Shown in pieces: positions 19,501-28,473 of a stretch of DNA of 64,000 nt. The translations under genes were made by a program, and so were the position numbers. The stretch covers positions 124,001 through 188,000 of the forward strand of contig NZ_JAIQDB010000001.1 in assembly GCF_020037475.1 (NCBI RefSeq), given 5' to 3'. Numbering within the stretch: position 1 is the stretch's first letter; every line of letters starts with the position of its first letter. Below the pieces are notes generated by a model, which worked only from the letters and a program-made list of their open reading frames with translations, was not told where the DNA came from and did not search any database. The stretch comes from Sutcliffiella deserti (GTDB taxonomy: Bacteria > Bacillota > Bacilli > Bacillales > Bacillaceae_I).

Positions 19501-19643
19501 ATGATGTGAAAAACGCAATAAGACAAAATGAAGAAATGATTCGTAAAAATGTTCTTGTTAATAAATTGAATATTGGTGAATACGAAGATATGAAAGAAGT
19601 CTCACTTGGTAAAAAACAAGTTAAGGTTGCAATAAAAAATTAA
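16554..19643 (+). CDS. ileS: isoleucyl-tRNA synthetase, IleRS2 type
   Basis: A 1029-residue class I synthetase charging tRNA-Ile. The HIGH-type motif is PHAGH (53-57, after [12 protein letters not shown]), the KMSKS motif is intact at about 589-593 ([11 protein letters not shown]), and the editing domain carries [19 protein letters not shown]. The [17 protein letters not shown] segment and the overall length are those of the eukaryote-like IleRS2 form, which in known cases tolerates mupirocin, rather than the housekeeping Bacillus IleRS1. TTG start with AGGTGATTT. A T-box leader precedes it and a strong terminator follows, so it is monocistronic. No second ileS is in this window. Confidence 0.93.
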   Translation: MRNVNTKEAALERENRVKNFWKEKNVFNRSIENRDGAETFVFYEGPPTANGLPHAGHVLGRVIKDFVARYKTMSGYQVFRKGGWDTHGLPVELEVEKQLGISGKQEIEAYGVEKFIEECKNSVFNYEKQWRDFTESIGYWLDMEDPYVTLENKYIESVWYILSDLHRRELLYKGHRVTPYCPSCQTTLSSHEVAQGYKDVKDLSATAKFKLVDKENEYFLGWTTTPWTLPANVALAVNPELTYIRAKKGEEIFIVAEDLASKNLGENFEVISSHKGSEFKNVAYLAPFPYMKPERGHFVVEGDFVNAYSGTGIVHIAPAYGEDDYNLVKQHDLSFFNVVDGKGCYTEEIPPFAGRFVKDCDVDIVKYLANEGLLFHKEKYEHSYPHCWRCDSPLLYYAIESWFIKTTELRDQFLQNNQKVEWYPAHIKDGRFGNFLENMVDWNIGRNRYWGTPLPVWICDSCEHQYAPNSEADLKARAIVDIEEIELHKPYVDRIHLECEKCKGSMSRVSEVIDVWFDSGSMPFAQHHYPFENKEKFEQQFPADVICEGIDQTRGWFYSLLAVSTLFTGKVPYKRVLSTGHILDEEGRKMSKSKGNALNPMDLVDKFGADAFRWALLADSAPWNNKRFSERVVIEAKSKVIDTLVNMHGFYTLYANIDGYQFNETETGEKTLLDRWVLARLNSVTAIVSEALEEYDFTKAAKALETYVDEISNWYIRRSRDRFWKEGMTENKKAAYHTLHQVLVRTSQLLAPYIPFLAEDIHLNLTGESVHLTHFPKVIAKEVDSKLEKEMDAVLQVVELARGVRNAEAIKTKQPLSELVVIPVDPEMGKALDRYSEIIRDEINVKNVLVKQTSDDLVRYDIKLNFRVAGPVLGKEISTVKGYLEKLSEEEVAKVVQAQKVMVPTGAGIIEVPLDLLVVERVAESGLAMGGNQYFNVVLDTTITEELRLEGLAREVIRAIQDERKKLDLPIDLRVDILLDGDNDVKNAIRQNEEMIRKNVLVNKLNIGEYEDMKEVSLGKKQVKVAIKN

Positions 19644-19649
19644 AAATAT

Positions 19650-19692
19650 GAAAGAGTCCTGTTGGTGTATTCCAGGACTCTTTCGATTTTTT
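19650..19692 (+). terminator. ileS terminator
   Basis: GAAAGAGTCCTG (19650-19661) pairs perfectly with CAGGACTCTTTC (19673-19684), followed by GATTTTTTC. Confidence 0.85.
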
Positions 19693-20640
<948 letters not shown>

Positions 20641-20676
20641 CAAAAGGAAAACCGCCCCAAGGCGATTTTCCTTTTG
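20641..20676 (-). terminator. parEC terminator
   Basis: CAAAAGGAAAACCGCC pairs with GGCGATTTTCCTTTTG around a short loop, just after the parC stop. Read on the minus strand it is followed by TTTTTATAA. Confidence 0.85.
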
Positions 20677-20682
20677 TTGAAT

Positions 20683-23112
20683 TTATTTTAATTCTTCCGT
20701 TTCTACCCACAGTTCTACTACATCGCCTGCATCTTGCTGGTCAATTACAAAGGAACCATTAGAGTATCGATCATTATTTCTGTACATCGAAGCATCTAGA
20801 GTTTCTATTGAACCTTTTTCTGTACGGATGAAAATCTTACTTCCAGCTTGCACTATATCTACCGCAGCAATTAGATGAGGATTGTTTTTAATTTCTCGTA
20901 TCATTACCAAGCCACGTTTAGCACGTGAGGATTTTTCAAACTCGGTAATTTTCACTTTTTTAACTGCACCACGTTGGGTTGCAATAAATAGGGTTGTTTT
21001 CGCATCTTTCTCAAATACCACGCCATTGATTACATAATCTGCTTCTTTAAGGTTGATGCCTTTTACACCGGCTGCACGAGGGCCTACTACATTAATTTCC
21101 TCTTCGCTAAACCATAAGCCATAACCGTTTCTAGTCGCTAAGAACAGATCTTGGGTACCGTCAGTCAAATAAACATTAACAAGCTGGTCGTCCCCCTTTA
21201 GATTAACTCCCATTAGCGGTTTCGAATACCTTTGAGCTTTGTAATTGATTAAATCTGTCTTCTTCACCATTCCATTCTTTGTAATGAATAAGAAATACTT
21301 TGCTTCTTCAAAATTACTAACAGGAATTGCTTTGAGAATGAATTCATCACGATCAATGCTAATGATATTAGCAACGTGTTGGCCCATGTCCTTCCAACGA
21401 ATATCTGGAAGCTCGTGGACTGGAAGGTATAGATAATTACCTTTATTGGTAAATAAGAGTAGAGTATCTGTCGTATTAATATCGAGTTTAGCTATAATGC
21501 GGTCGGTTTCTTTCATACCAAAATCCTGGCCGTTTGATGCAGAGTAAGAACGTAGACTTGTACGTTTTACATACCCATCTTTTGTAACGGTTACGATAAC
21601 TTCTTCTGATGGGATCATCACTTCTAAATTGATTTTTAGTTCTTCTATATCCTGCTCAATTTTAGACTTACGATCATTGGTATATAACTTTTTAATCTTC
21701 CTTAGATCGGTTTTAAGAACAGAAAACAATTTCTTTTCACTAGAAAGAATCGCTTCCAATTCAGCAATCTTCTTTGCCAGCTCCTCTGCTTCCTGTTGAA
21801 GCGCAGTGATATCAGTATTTGTTAAACGATAAAGTTGCAAAGAAACAATTGCTTCAGCCTGCTGTTCAGTAAAGGAGAAGTTCTTAATTAAGTTATCCTT
21901 TGCATCGCGCTTATCTTTCGATGCACGGATTGTTGCAATTACCTCATCTAAAATAGATAAAGCCTTCATCAAACCTTCAACCACATGCTCCCGATCTTTT
22001 GCCTGTTTCAGCTCATAGCGGGATCTGTTCGATATTACTTCTTTCTGATGTGCTATGTATGCATCTAAAAAGTGGGGTAAACCCATTAAGGTCGGTCTTT
22101 TATTGTAAATGGCTACCATATTAAAGTTAAATGTTATTTGTAGATCGGTATTTTTATAAAGGTAATTTAAGATACCATTAGCATCTGCATCTTTTTTTAA
22201 TTCAATGACTACTCGTAAGCCTGTACGGTCCGTTTCGTCCCGTACCTCCGATATACCGTCTACCTTTTTATCATAGCGAAGCTCATCTATTTTCTTTACC
22301 AGATTTGCTTTATTTACTTCATAAGGTACTTCTGTAATGAAAATTTGTTGTTTCCCGCCACGTATATTTTCCACTTCCGCTTTACCACGAACGATGATTT
22401 TCCCTTTGCCAGTTTCATAGGCTTTTTTAATTCCTTCTACTCCTTGTATGATACCGCCTGTCGGAAAATCAGGGCCTTTTACGAAAGTCATTAATTCATC
22501 AACCGTACTTCCAGGGTTGTCAATCCGCATTATCGTTGCATCGATAACCTCACCTAGGTGGTGCGGAGGAATATCGGTTGCATATCCTGCTGAAATACCG
22601 GTTGAACCGTTAACTAGTAGATTAGGGTACATAGCTGGCAGAACAGTAGGTTCTTTGCTTGTATCATCAAAGTTTGGAATAAATTCTACTGTTTGTTTAT
22701 CTAAATCACGCAATAGTTCTGATGCAATTGGTGATAGTCTTGCTTCCGTATAACGCATAGCAGCAGGTGGGTCTCCGTCGATGCTACCATTATTACCATG
22801 CATTTCGATTAACATATTACGAACTTTCCAGTCTTGACTCATCCTTACCATCGCATCATAAACAGATGTATCTCCATGAGGATGATAATTACCAATAACG
22901 TTACCCACTGTTTTCGCTGACTTACGGAAGCCTTTTTCTGATGTATTTCCTTCCGCATACATTGCGTATAAAATTCTGCGCTGCACCGGCTTTAATCCAT
23001 CCCTGGCATCAGGCAATGCACGCTCTTGAATAATATATTTACTATAACGCCCAAATCGGTCGCCTAAAACTTCCTCTAGGGGTAAGTCATGAAATTTCTC
23101 TGTCTGTGTCAT
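20683..23112 (-). CDS. parC: DNA topoisomerase IV subunit A
   Basis: An 809-residue type IIA topoisomerase A subunit that cuts and rejoins DNA to unlink daughter chromosomes. The catalytic tyrosine is Tyr121 in AAMRYTEARLS. The winged-helix start PDARDGLKPVQRRILYAMY and HGNNGSIDGDPPA are present, and the C-terminal part has degenerate beta-pinwheel repeats. It follows parE by three bases, an operon order conserved in Bacilli. In the quinolone-resistance region the sequence is HPHGDTSVYDAM, with Thr82 and Asp86 where many orthologues have Ser and Glu. Confidence 0.97.
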   Translation of the reverse strand: MTQTEKFHDLPLEEVLGDRFGRYSKYIIQERALPDARDGLKPVQRRILYAMYAEGNTSEKGFRKSAKTVGNVIGNYHPHGDTSVYDAMVRMSQDWKVRNMLIEMHGNNGSIDGDPPAAMRYTEARLSPIASELLRDLDKQTVEFIPNFDDTSKEPTVLPAMYPNLLVNGSTGISAGYATDIPPHHLGEVIDATIMRIDNPGSTVDELMTFVKGPDFPTGGIIQGVEGIKKAYETGKGKIIVRGKAEVENIRGGKQQIFITEVPYEVNKANLVKKIDELRYDKKVDGISEVRDETDRTGLRVVIELKKDADANGILNYLYKNTDLQITFNFNMVAIYNKRPTLMGLPHFLDAYIAHQKEVISNRSRYELKQAKDREHVVEGLMKALSILDEVIATIRASKDKRDAKDNLIKNFSFTEQQAEAIVSLQLYRLTNTDITALQQEAEELAKKIAELEAILSSEKKLFSVLKTDLRKIKKLYTNDRKSKIEQDIEELKINLEVMIPSEEVIVTVTKDGYVKRTSLRSYSASNGQDFGMKETDRIIAKLDINTTDTLLLFTNKGNYLYLPVHELPDIRWKDMGQHVANIISIDRDEFILKAIPVSNFEEAKYFLFITKNGMVKKTDLINYKAQRYSKPLMGVNLKGDDQLVNVYLTDGTQDLFLATRNGYGLWFSEEEINVVGPRAAGVKGINLKEADYVINGVVFEKDAKTTLFIATQRGAVKKVKITEFEKSSRAKRGLVMIREIKNNPHLIAAVDIVQAGSKIFIRTEKGSIETLDASMYRNNDRYSNGSFVIDQQDAGDVVELWVETEELK

Positions 23113-23115
23113 CCG

Positions 23116-25089
23116 TTATACCTCCTCTGCGGCAACCAAATTATCGTTTTCTAATATATTTGGATCTTCCTCTAAACCAAATGCAACATGGCTCTCTATC
23201 CATTTTCGACGGGGCTCTACTTTGTCTCCCATTAAGGTTGTTACTCGACGTTCCGCTCTGGCTGCATCGTCTATGCGTACTCGAATAAGCGTTCTTGTTT
23301 CAGGGTTCATCGTTGTTTCCCAAAGCTGATCCGCATTCATTTCCCCTAATCCTTTGTAACGCTGTATCATGTATCCTCGGCCTATTTTATCAATCGCGCC
23401 TTTTAGCTCTTCATCGGACCAAGCATATTCTAATACTTCTTTTTTCCCGGTCCCCTTGGAGACCTTGTATAGAGGCGGCAGGGCAATAAAAATTTTACCT
23501 GCTTCAATTAACGGTTTCATGTATCGGTAAAAGAAAGTAAGTAATAGTACTTGAATGTGTGCTCCATCTGTATCAGCATCAGTCATTATCACTATTTTAT
23601 CGTAATTAATATCTTCTACTGAAAAGTCAGGGCCAACTCCCCCGCCTATCGCATGAATAATCGTATTTATCTCTTCATTTTTAAAAATATCAGCAAGCTT
23701 TGCTTTTTCCGTATTGATTACCTTACCACGTAGTGGCAAAACAGCTTGAAAACGGCGATCTCGTCCTTGTTTTGCAGACCCACCCGCAGAGTCACCCTCT
23801 ACCAAATAAATCTCATTTCTTTGTGGATTTCGTGATTGTGCAGGTGTTAACTTTCCACTAAGCATCGCGTCGGAACGCTTTCTCTTTTTCCCGCTTCTTG
23901 CATCCTCACGTGCTTTTCTTGCCGCTTCACGTGCTTGATAAGCTTTGATCGACTTTTTCACGAGCATTGAGCTAATATCAGGATTTTCTTCTAAAAAGTA
24001 GGCTAAATGCTCAGAAACAATAGAATCTACGGCAGAACGCGCTTCACTTGTTCCAAGCTTACCTTTTGTTTGGCCTTCAAACTGCAGGAGGTCTTCAGGT
24101 ATTCTTACAGAAATAATGGCAGATAATCCTTCACGAATATCTGACCCATCAAGGTTCTTATCTTTTTCTTTTAATAAACTTACTTTTCTTGCATATTCAT
24201 TAAAAATTCTTGTCATAGCGGTTTTGGAACCTGATTCATGGGTTCCTCCATCTTTTGTCCGGACATTATTTACAAATGACAAAATCGTTTCAGAGTAGCC
24301 GTCATTAAATTGAAAAGCAAAATCTACCTCTATTCCATTCTGCACTCCTTCAAATGAAACAACAGAATGAAGTGTATCCTTTTCTTCGTTCAGATATGCG
24401 ACAAATGCTTCTATACCCGTTTCGTAGTGGAAAACCTCTTTGTCACCGCTTCGTTCGTCATTAATTTCAATCTTTAATCCTTTTAATAAAAAGGCGGATT
24501 CTCGTAATCGTTCACATAATGTCTCAAGATTATAAGTAGTTGTACTGAAAATCGTTGTGTCTGGCTTAAAATGAATCGTAGTACCTGTTTGTTTGGTAGT
24601 CCCGATTTTCTCCAGTGTTGTAGCTGGTTTTCCGCCATTTTCAAATCGTTGTTCATAAATAAATCCATCGCGCTTTATTGTAACAGTTAGCCATTCTGAC
24701 AATGCATTTACAACAGATGCACCAACGCCATGGAGACCACCACTCGTTTTGTAACCACCTTGTCCGAATTTTCCTCCTGCATGTAATACCGTTAAGATAA
24801 CTTCAGGGGTAGGTTTTCCCATTTTGTGCATTCCGGTTGGCATACCACGGCCTTTATCCTTCACGCTTATGCTATTATCTTTATGTATAGTCACAATGAT
24901 ATGATCCCCAAATCCGCCAAGTGCCTCATCTACGGAGTTATCCAGAATCTCGTATACAAGGTGATGAAGCCCTCTGCTATCCGTACTCCCAATATACATT
25001 CCTGGACGTTTACGGACTGCTTCAAGACCTTCTAACACCTGTATTGCATCATCGTTATAATCAAACGTATTTTTTACCACCAAAAACAT
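23116..25089 (-). CDS. parE: DNA topoisomerase IV subunit B
   Basis: A 657-residue GHKL ATPase subunit. ATP-site motifs are EILDNSVDEALGG, KDKGRGMPTG and TSGGLHGVGASVVNALS; the TOPRIM domain has YLVEGDSAGGSAKQGRD and the metal-binding MTDADTDGAHI. It forms the A2B2 enzyme with ParC, encoded directly downstream. The ATG at 25089 sits very close to AAAGGGG, so initiation at a TTG or GTG a few codons on (LVVKNTF) is possible. Confidence 0.97.
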   Translation of the reverse strand: MFLVVKNTFDYNDDAIQVLEGLEAVRKRPGMYIGSTDSRGLHHLVYEILDNSVDEALGGFGDHIIVTIHKDNSISVKDKGRGMPTGMHKMGKPTPEVILTVLHAGGKFGQGGYKTSGGLHGVGASVVNALSEWLTVTIKRDGFIYEQRFENGGKPATTLEKIGTTKQTGTTIHFKPDTTIFSTTTYNLETLCERLRESAFLLKGLKIEINDERSGDKEVFHYETGIEAFVAYLNEEKDTLHSVVSFEGVQNGIEVDFAFQFNDGYSETILSFVNNVRTKDGGTHESGSKTAMTRIFNEYARKVSLLKEKDKNLDGSDIREGLSAIISVRIPEDLLQFEGQTKGKLGTSEARSAVDSIVSEHLAYFLEENPDISSMLVKKSIKAYQAREAARKAREDARSGKKRKRSDAMLSGKLTPAQSRNPQRNEIYLVEGDSAGGSAKQGRDRRFQAVLPLRGKVINTEKAKLADIFKNEEINTIIHAIGGGVGPDFSVEDINYDKIVIMTDADTDGAHIQVLLLTFFYRYMKPLIEAGKIFIALPPLYKVSKGTGKKEVLEYAWSDEELKGAIDKIGRGYMIQRYKGLGEMNADQLWETTMNPETRTLIRVRIDDAARAERRVTTLMGDKVEPRRKWIESHVAFGLEEDPNILENDNLVAAEEV

Positions 25090-25329
25090 ACCCCTTTCGT
25101 TGCTGTTACCATTATCTCTATATGTAAAAATGCTAAATATGTATTGCTATTTAACTAATTTGCCTGCGATTCAACAAACAAATATTCGTTTATATATTAA
25201 CATACATTTTAATGTTGTCTATGTCCTATTGTATAAGGTTCTTTCATTTTCGCCAACGTTTTTTGGTTTTTTATGTCACAAGAAGAATAAAAATCCTTGC
25301 TTTGGATAACAAAACAAGGACATTAAGGA

Positions 25330-25746
25330 CTATTTTGTTAATGCATGTTCTACTTTTATACAGCGATCCATAATGACAGTATAATCTTTTTCTTTTAGAA
25401 AACGGAAGGTTTTATCATCTTCTAGACCAAGCTGAGCCCAAAATACATCTGCATCTATTTCAGAGAACTCTTTTGCTACCTCATAAAGATACTCAGAGCG
25501 CCGGAATACATTGACAATATCAACATGTCCCTCAATTTCTTTCAATGAGGATACAGCCTTTACTCCTAATACTTCATCAACCACAGGGTTTACTGGAATA
25601 ATTTCATAACCAGCGTTTTGCATTGCTTTGGAAACCATGTAGGATGTCCTTTGTGGATTGTCAGATAGGCCCACCACAGCTATACGCTTGCTATTCTTTA
25701 GGATCTTCCCTATTTCTTCTCGGCTTGGATTTGTAATATTCATCAT
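25330..25746 (-). CDS. yneT: CoA-binding domain protein, YneT-like
   Basis: A 138-residue single Rossmann domain of the YccU/YneT family: RIAVVGLSDNPQRTSYMVSK is the CoA-binding loop and YEIIPVNPVVDEVLG and WAQLGLEDD are the usual later strands. The fold is that of the succinyl-CoA synthetase CoA-binding domain. The role is unknown. It lies divergent to plsY and next to parE, as in B. subtilis. Confidence 0.85.
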   Translation of the reverse strand: MMNITNPSREEIGKILKNSKRIAVVGLSDNPQRTSYMVSKAMQNAGYEIIPVNPVVDEVLGVKAVSSLKEIEGHVDIVNVFRRSEYLYEVAKEFSEIDADVFWAQLGLEDDKTFRFLKEKDYTVIMDRCIKVEHALTK

Positions 25747-25923
25747 TCTTTTCCCCTTTCTTTCAGTTTTACTGTATGGTATACCCGATTATGCTAGAAT
25801 TAATAACATACACTATGCACGCGTCTTCTTATCTTTATTCTGCATTTGTTATAAGAAACCCTTTGCTTCTTGAGAAATATAACATATATTAAAGATAGAT
25901 TATTACATAAAGGAGTTTATTGA

Positions 25924-26529
25924 ATGGTTGATATTATTATACTTATACTTGCTTATCTTATTGGCGCCATTCCTTTTGCGCTTGTAGTCGGAAAAATCGG
26001 TTACGGAATTGATATTAGACAACACGGCAGCGGTAATTTGGGGGGCACCAACACATTCCGTACATTGGGTGTTAAAGCCGGCCTTATTGTTACTATCTGT
26101 GACATCCTTAAAGGGACACTCGCTGCCTCTTTATCCGTTATATTTGCTTCCGAGATTCACCCATTACTTGCTGGAGCAGTTGCAGTGGTGGGCCATGTTT
26201 ATCCGGTATTCGCAAAGTTTCGTGGTGGAAAAGCGGTTGCAACTTCCGGTGGAGTCTTACTTTTCGTAAGTCCATTATTATTTGTCATTATGCTATTTTG
26301 TTTCTTTTTGTTCTTATTTTTAACAAAATATGTGTCGCTTTCTTCTATGCTTACAGCAGTGGTTGCAACGACTTATAGTATTGTGCTGGGAGACTTACCA
26401 TTAATCATAGCAGTTTCCTTGTTAAGTGCTTTTGTCATCTTTAAACATCGAACAAATATTGGTCGAATTATAAATAAAACCGAACCTAAAATCACTTGGT
26501 TGAATTTAAAGAAAAAGCACATAAATTGA
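25924..26529 (+). CDS. plsY: acyl-phosphate:glycerol-3-phosphate acyltransferase
   Basis: A 201-residue membrane enzyme that transfers an acyl group from acyl phosphate to glycerol-3-phosphate, the first step of phospholipid synthesis. Family loops are visible: [15 protein letters not shown] (about 37-51), [27 protein letters not shown] and the late [10 protein letters not shown]. Five hydrophobic segments fit the known topology. ATG with AAAGGAG. A bidirectional terminator separates it from the convergent NUDIX gene. Confidence 0.96.
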   Translation: MVDIIILILAYLIGAIPFALVVGKIGYGIDIRQHGSGNLGGTNTFRTLGVKAGLIVTICDILKGTLAASLSVIFASEIHPLLAGAVAVVGHVYPVFAKFRGGKAVATSGGVLLFVSPLLFVIMLFCFFLFLFLTKYVSLSSMLTAVVATTYSIVLGDLPLIIAVSLLSAFVIFKHRTNIGRIINKTEPKITWLNLKKKHIN

Positions 26530-26548
26530 TATACAAAAGAAAAAGATT

Positions 26549-26580
26549 ACGCTCAGACTATTTCTGGGCGTATTTTTATT
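26549..26580. terminator. bidirectional terminator between plsY and NUDIX gene
   Basis: ACGCTCAGA pairs with TCTGGGCGT (one T-G pair), followed by ATTTTTATTTT on the + side and preceded by an A-rich run that serves the minus strand. Confidence 0.75.
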
Positions 26581-27075
26581 TTATAAATCTTTTACAGTCT
26601 TTTTAATAGTTTCACCTTTCTCTTCATCCCAAACAGAATAGATTTCAAACGTGCCTTCCTTAAAGAACAGAGGAAAACGTTCTTTAAACCATGGCTGCAT
26701 AGGGAGATTGTCTGCTTCTTTTATTGAGATCCAATGCAGTTCGCCTTCCGGTGGTTCTTGTAAAAGCTCTCCTTCATATGTATCACTTATATAATTAAAG
26801 ATCATGTATCGATATTTTTTCTTGGCATCGACAAACTCATCCAGTCCTTTATATATTAAATTCTTTACACTCAAACCGGTTTCTTCAAGGACTTCTCTAG
26901 CAGCGCTTTCTGTTAGGCTTTCGGGAAACTCCACTTTCCCACCAGGGCCGATATATCCTGGAAATCCTCTTTCCGCAGGTCTGTTAATTAAAAGCACCTT
27001 GTCGTTATCTTGAACAAGACACATGGTATAAATGTCTACTTTGATGTCAGCCGTCATACTATAGTTCTCTTTCAT
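26581..27075 (-). CDS. NUDIX hydrolase, 8-oxo-dGTP diphosphatase-like
   Basis: A 164-residue protein with TMCLVQDNDKVLLINRP, then the box GGKVEFPESLTESAARE and VLEETGLSV, as in MutT/YtkD-like enzymes that clean oxidised nucleotides. Its start overlaps by 17 bp the end of a small membrane-protein gene, suggesting coupled translation. An internal Met (residue 7) is an alternative start. Confidence 0.85.
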   Translation of the reverse strand: MKENYSMTADIKVDIYTMCLVQDNDKVLLINRPAERGFPGYIGPGGKVEFPESLTESAAREVLEETGLSVKNLIYKGLDEFVDAKKKYRYMIFNYISDTYEGELLQEPPEGELHWISIKEADNLPMQPWFKERFPLFFKEGTFEIYSVWDEEKGETIKKTVKDL

Positions 27076-27199
27076 TCTGATCGGAATGAATTTTCTCTAA
27101 CAGCTCTATCATTTTCTGATTTTGTTTACTTAATTCACGAAGATATCCTAAAATCGATCCGACACCTAAGGTTATCAAAAAAATTAAAATAACTAACAT
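27059..27199 (-). CDS. small single-TM protein
   Basis: A 46-residue protein with GGAGGAAAACATC immediately before its ATG. It consists of one N-terminal TM helix (LVILIFLITLGVGSILGYL) and a charged tail (KQNQKMIELLEKIHSDQNER) that could form a coiled coil. It overlaps the downstream NUDIX gene by 17 bp. Family unknown. Confidence 0.65.
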   Translation of the reverse strand: MLVILIFLITLGVGSILGYLRELSKQNQKMIELLEKIHSDQNEREL

Positions 27200-27226
27200 G
27201 ATGTTTTCCTCCTACAGCCTTCCATC

Positions 27227-27628
27227 TTAAGGTTTTGTTGGTGCTACGACTTCTACTTTCATTCTGTCCGGGTCTTCGAAGAAAACAGCATAATAGTTCT
27301 CTCCTCCTGCATATGGATGCTTGTCCTGGTATAGTATTTTAACTTTCTGCTTTGAAAGTTTTTCTGTTATTTCATCCACTTTATCACGAGAACTTACGTG
27401 AAAAGCTAAATGATTTAAACCCACTCGCTTTCTATGATAAGGGATTTCCAAAAAACGTTCTTCTGTTTGCACAAAAACAAGATAGGTTTCCCCTAACTTC
27501 CAGCTTTGTCCCTGTTCCCACTTTTGGTAAACACTGTAACCTAATTCTTCTAAGAGCCAGCCCCAAAACCGAACAGACTTTCTCAAATCCGACACATAGA
27601 GTTCTATATGGTGAATCATCCCTTGCAT
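27227..27628 (-). CDS. VOC family protein
   Basis: A 133-residue glyoxalase-fold protein: MIHHIELYVSDLRKSVRFWG at the start with the first metal-ligand His, GLNHLAFHVSSRDKVDEI in the middle, and YAVFFEDPDRMKVEVVAP at the end supplying the Glu. Both half modules are complete, so it can bind a metal and may act as a lyase or resistance protein. It follows the nucleotidyltransferase gene in the same direction. Confidence 0.85.
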   Translation of the reverse strand: MQGMIHHIELYVSDLRKSVRFWGWLLEELGYSVYQKWEQGQSWKLGETYLVFVQTEERFLEIPYHRKRVGLNHLAFHVSSRDKVDEITEKLSKQKVKILYQDKHPYAGGENYYAVFFEDPDRMKVEVVAPTKP

Positions 27629-27652
27629 GAAAAATCCTCCTCAGTTGTAAAG

Positions 27653-28222
27653 CTAATCTACTGTTTCTATAACTAGCTTAGGCCAAATTGATTTCCAATT
27701 TTTCTTTGCCATTCTTTGTTTATACACATTTCTCCGCTCCGCTGTTTCTTGAAAAAAGACAGTCGGTCGGAGCACGATGCTAATTACATCCTGAATTCCA
27801 CTGGGGGCAGTCAATGTCAAGGTGTCATCCTTCTCCAATTTAATCCCTAGTGCAGTCGCTGTTTCAGGAAATTTAGAGATGGCATCAATGGAGGAAGCAT
27901 ATGGTGGGATATTATTCACCACATGCATTCTCGCTTGATTTTTTACAGACCAGGGAACAGCCGGATCGATGGCTTTTAGTTTAGCTTCGAGTAATTTTTC
28001 TTGCTGTTCACTAATATTAATTGAATCAAAGTAAATAACATCCACATCAGGAACAGGTGTTCTCATTCCGTAATTATGGAGAGTATCCCATATTTTCGAG
28101 CGAACAAATCCAGCACAAATCCAACAATCCGGTAAATTTAGCGATCTCACTGCATCCAGGGCATCCATCATCCACTTGTCACTAGAAATTAATATTTTGA
28201 TATCCTGTTCATTATATAGCAT
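27653..28222 (-). CDS. nucleotidyltransferase family protein (DUF925-like)
   Basis: A 189-residue protein from ATG 28222, chosen because AAGAGGTGAC is correctly spaced; an upstream in-frame Met has none. It contains CWICAGFVRSKIWD and the acidic pair VPDVDVIYFD, which are the G-[GF]-x-R and D-x-D metal-binding motifs of a minimal Pol-beta nucleotidyltransferase fold. Members are single-domain proteins of unknown substrate. Confidence 0.75.
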   Translation of the reverse strand: MLYNEQDIKILISSDKWMMDALDAVRSLNLPDCWICAGFVRSKIWDTLHNYGMRTPVPDVDVIYFDSINISEQQEKLLEAKLKAIDPAVPWSVKNQARMHVVNNIPPYASSIDAISKFPETATALGIKLEKDDTLTLTAPSGIQDVISIVLRPTVFFQETAERRNVYKQRMAKKNWKSIWPKLVIETVD

Positions 28223-28428
28223 AAAGTCACCTCTTTTACGGGATGCGAACATATATTCCTATTATATCATGAATAACGATCCTGTGCAGAAGTAGAGTGA
28301 TACAGAAACGAATTTATTTACTATTTATGAGTACCTGTCCACTATATATTTGACATTCGTCCTAGCCATTATAGTATCTTCTATACTTTTCTATATTTTA
28401 AGATGCTATATGAGCATTTTCGGCATAA

Positions 28429-28461
28429 AACAAGCCGAACAGAATTGTTCAGCTTGTTTTT
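28429..28461 (-). terminator. terminator after the S9 peptidase gene
   Basis: AACAAGCCGAACA pairs with TGTTCAGCTTGTT around a GAAT loop, just beyond the S9 peptidase stop; T/A-runs flank both sides. Confidence 0.75.
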
Positions 28462-28473
28462 AAACAAAATTGA

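Noticed and set aside
23106-25309. Plus-strand frames opposite parE
   Set aside because: Shadows of parE and its upstream region.
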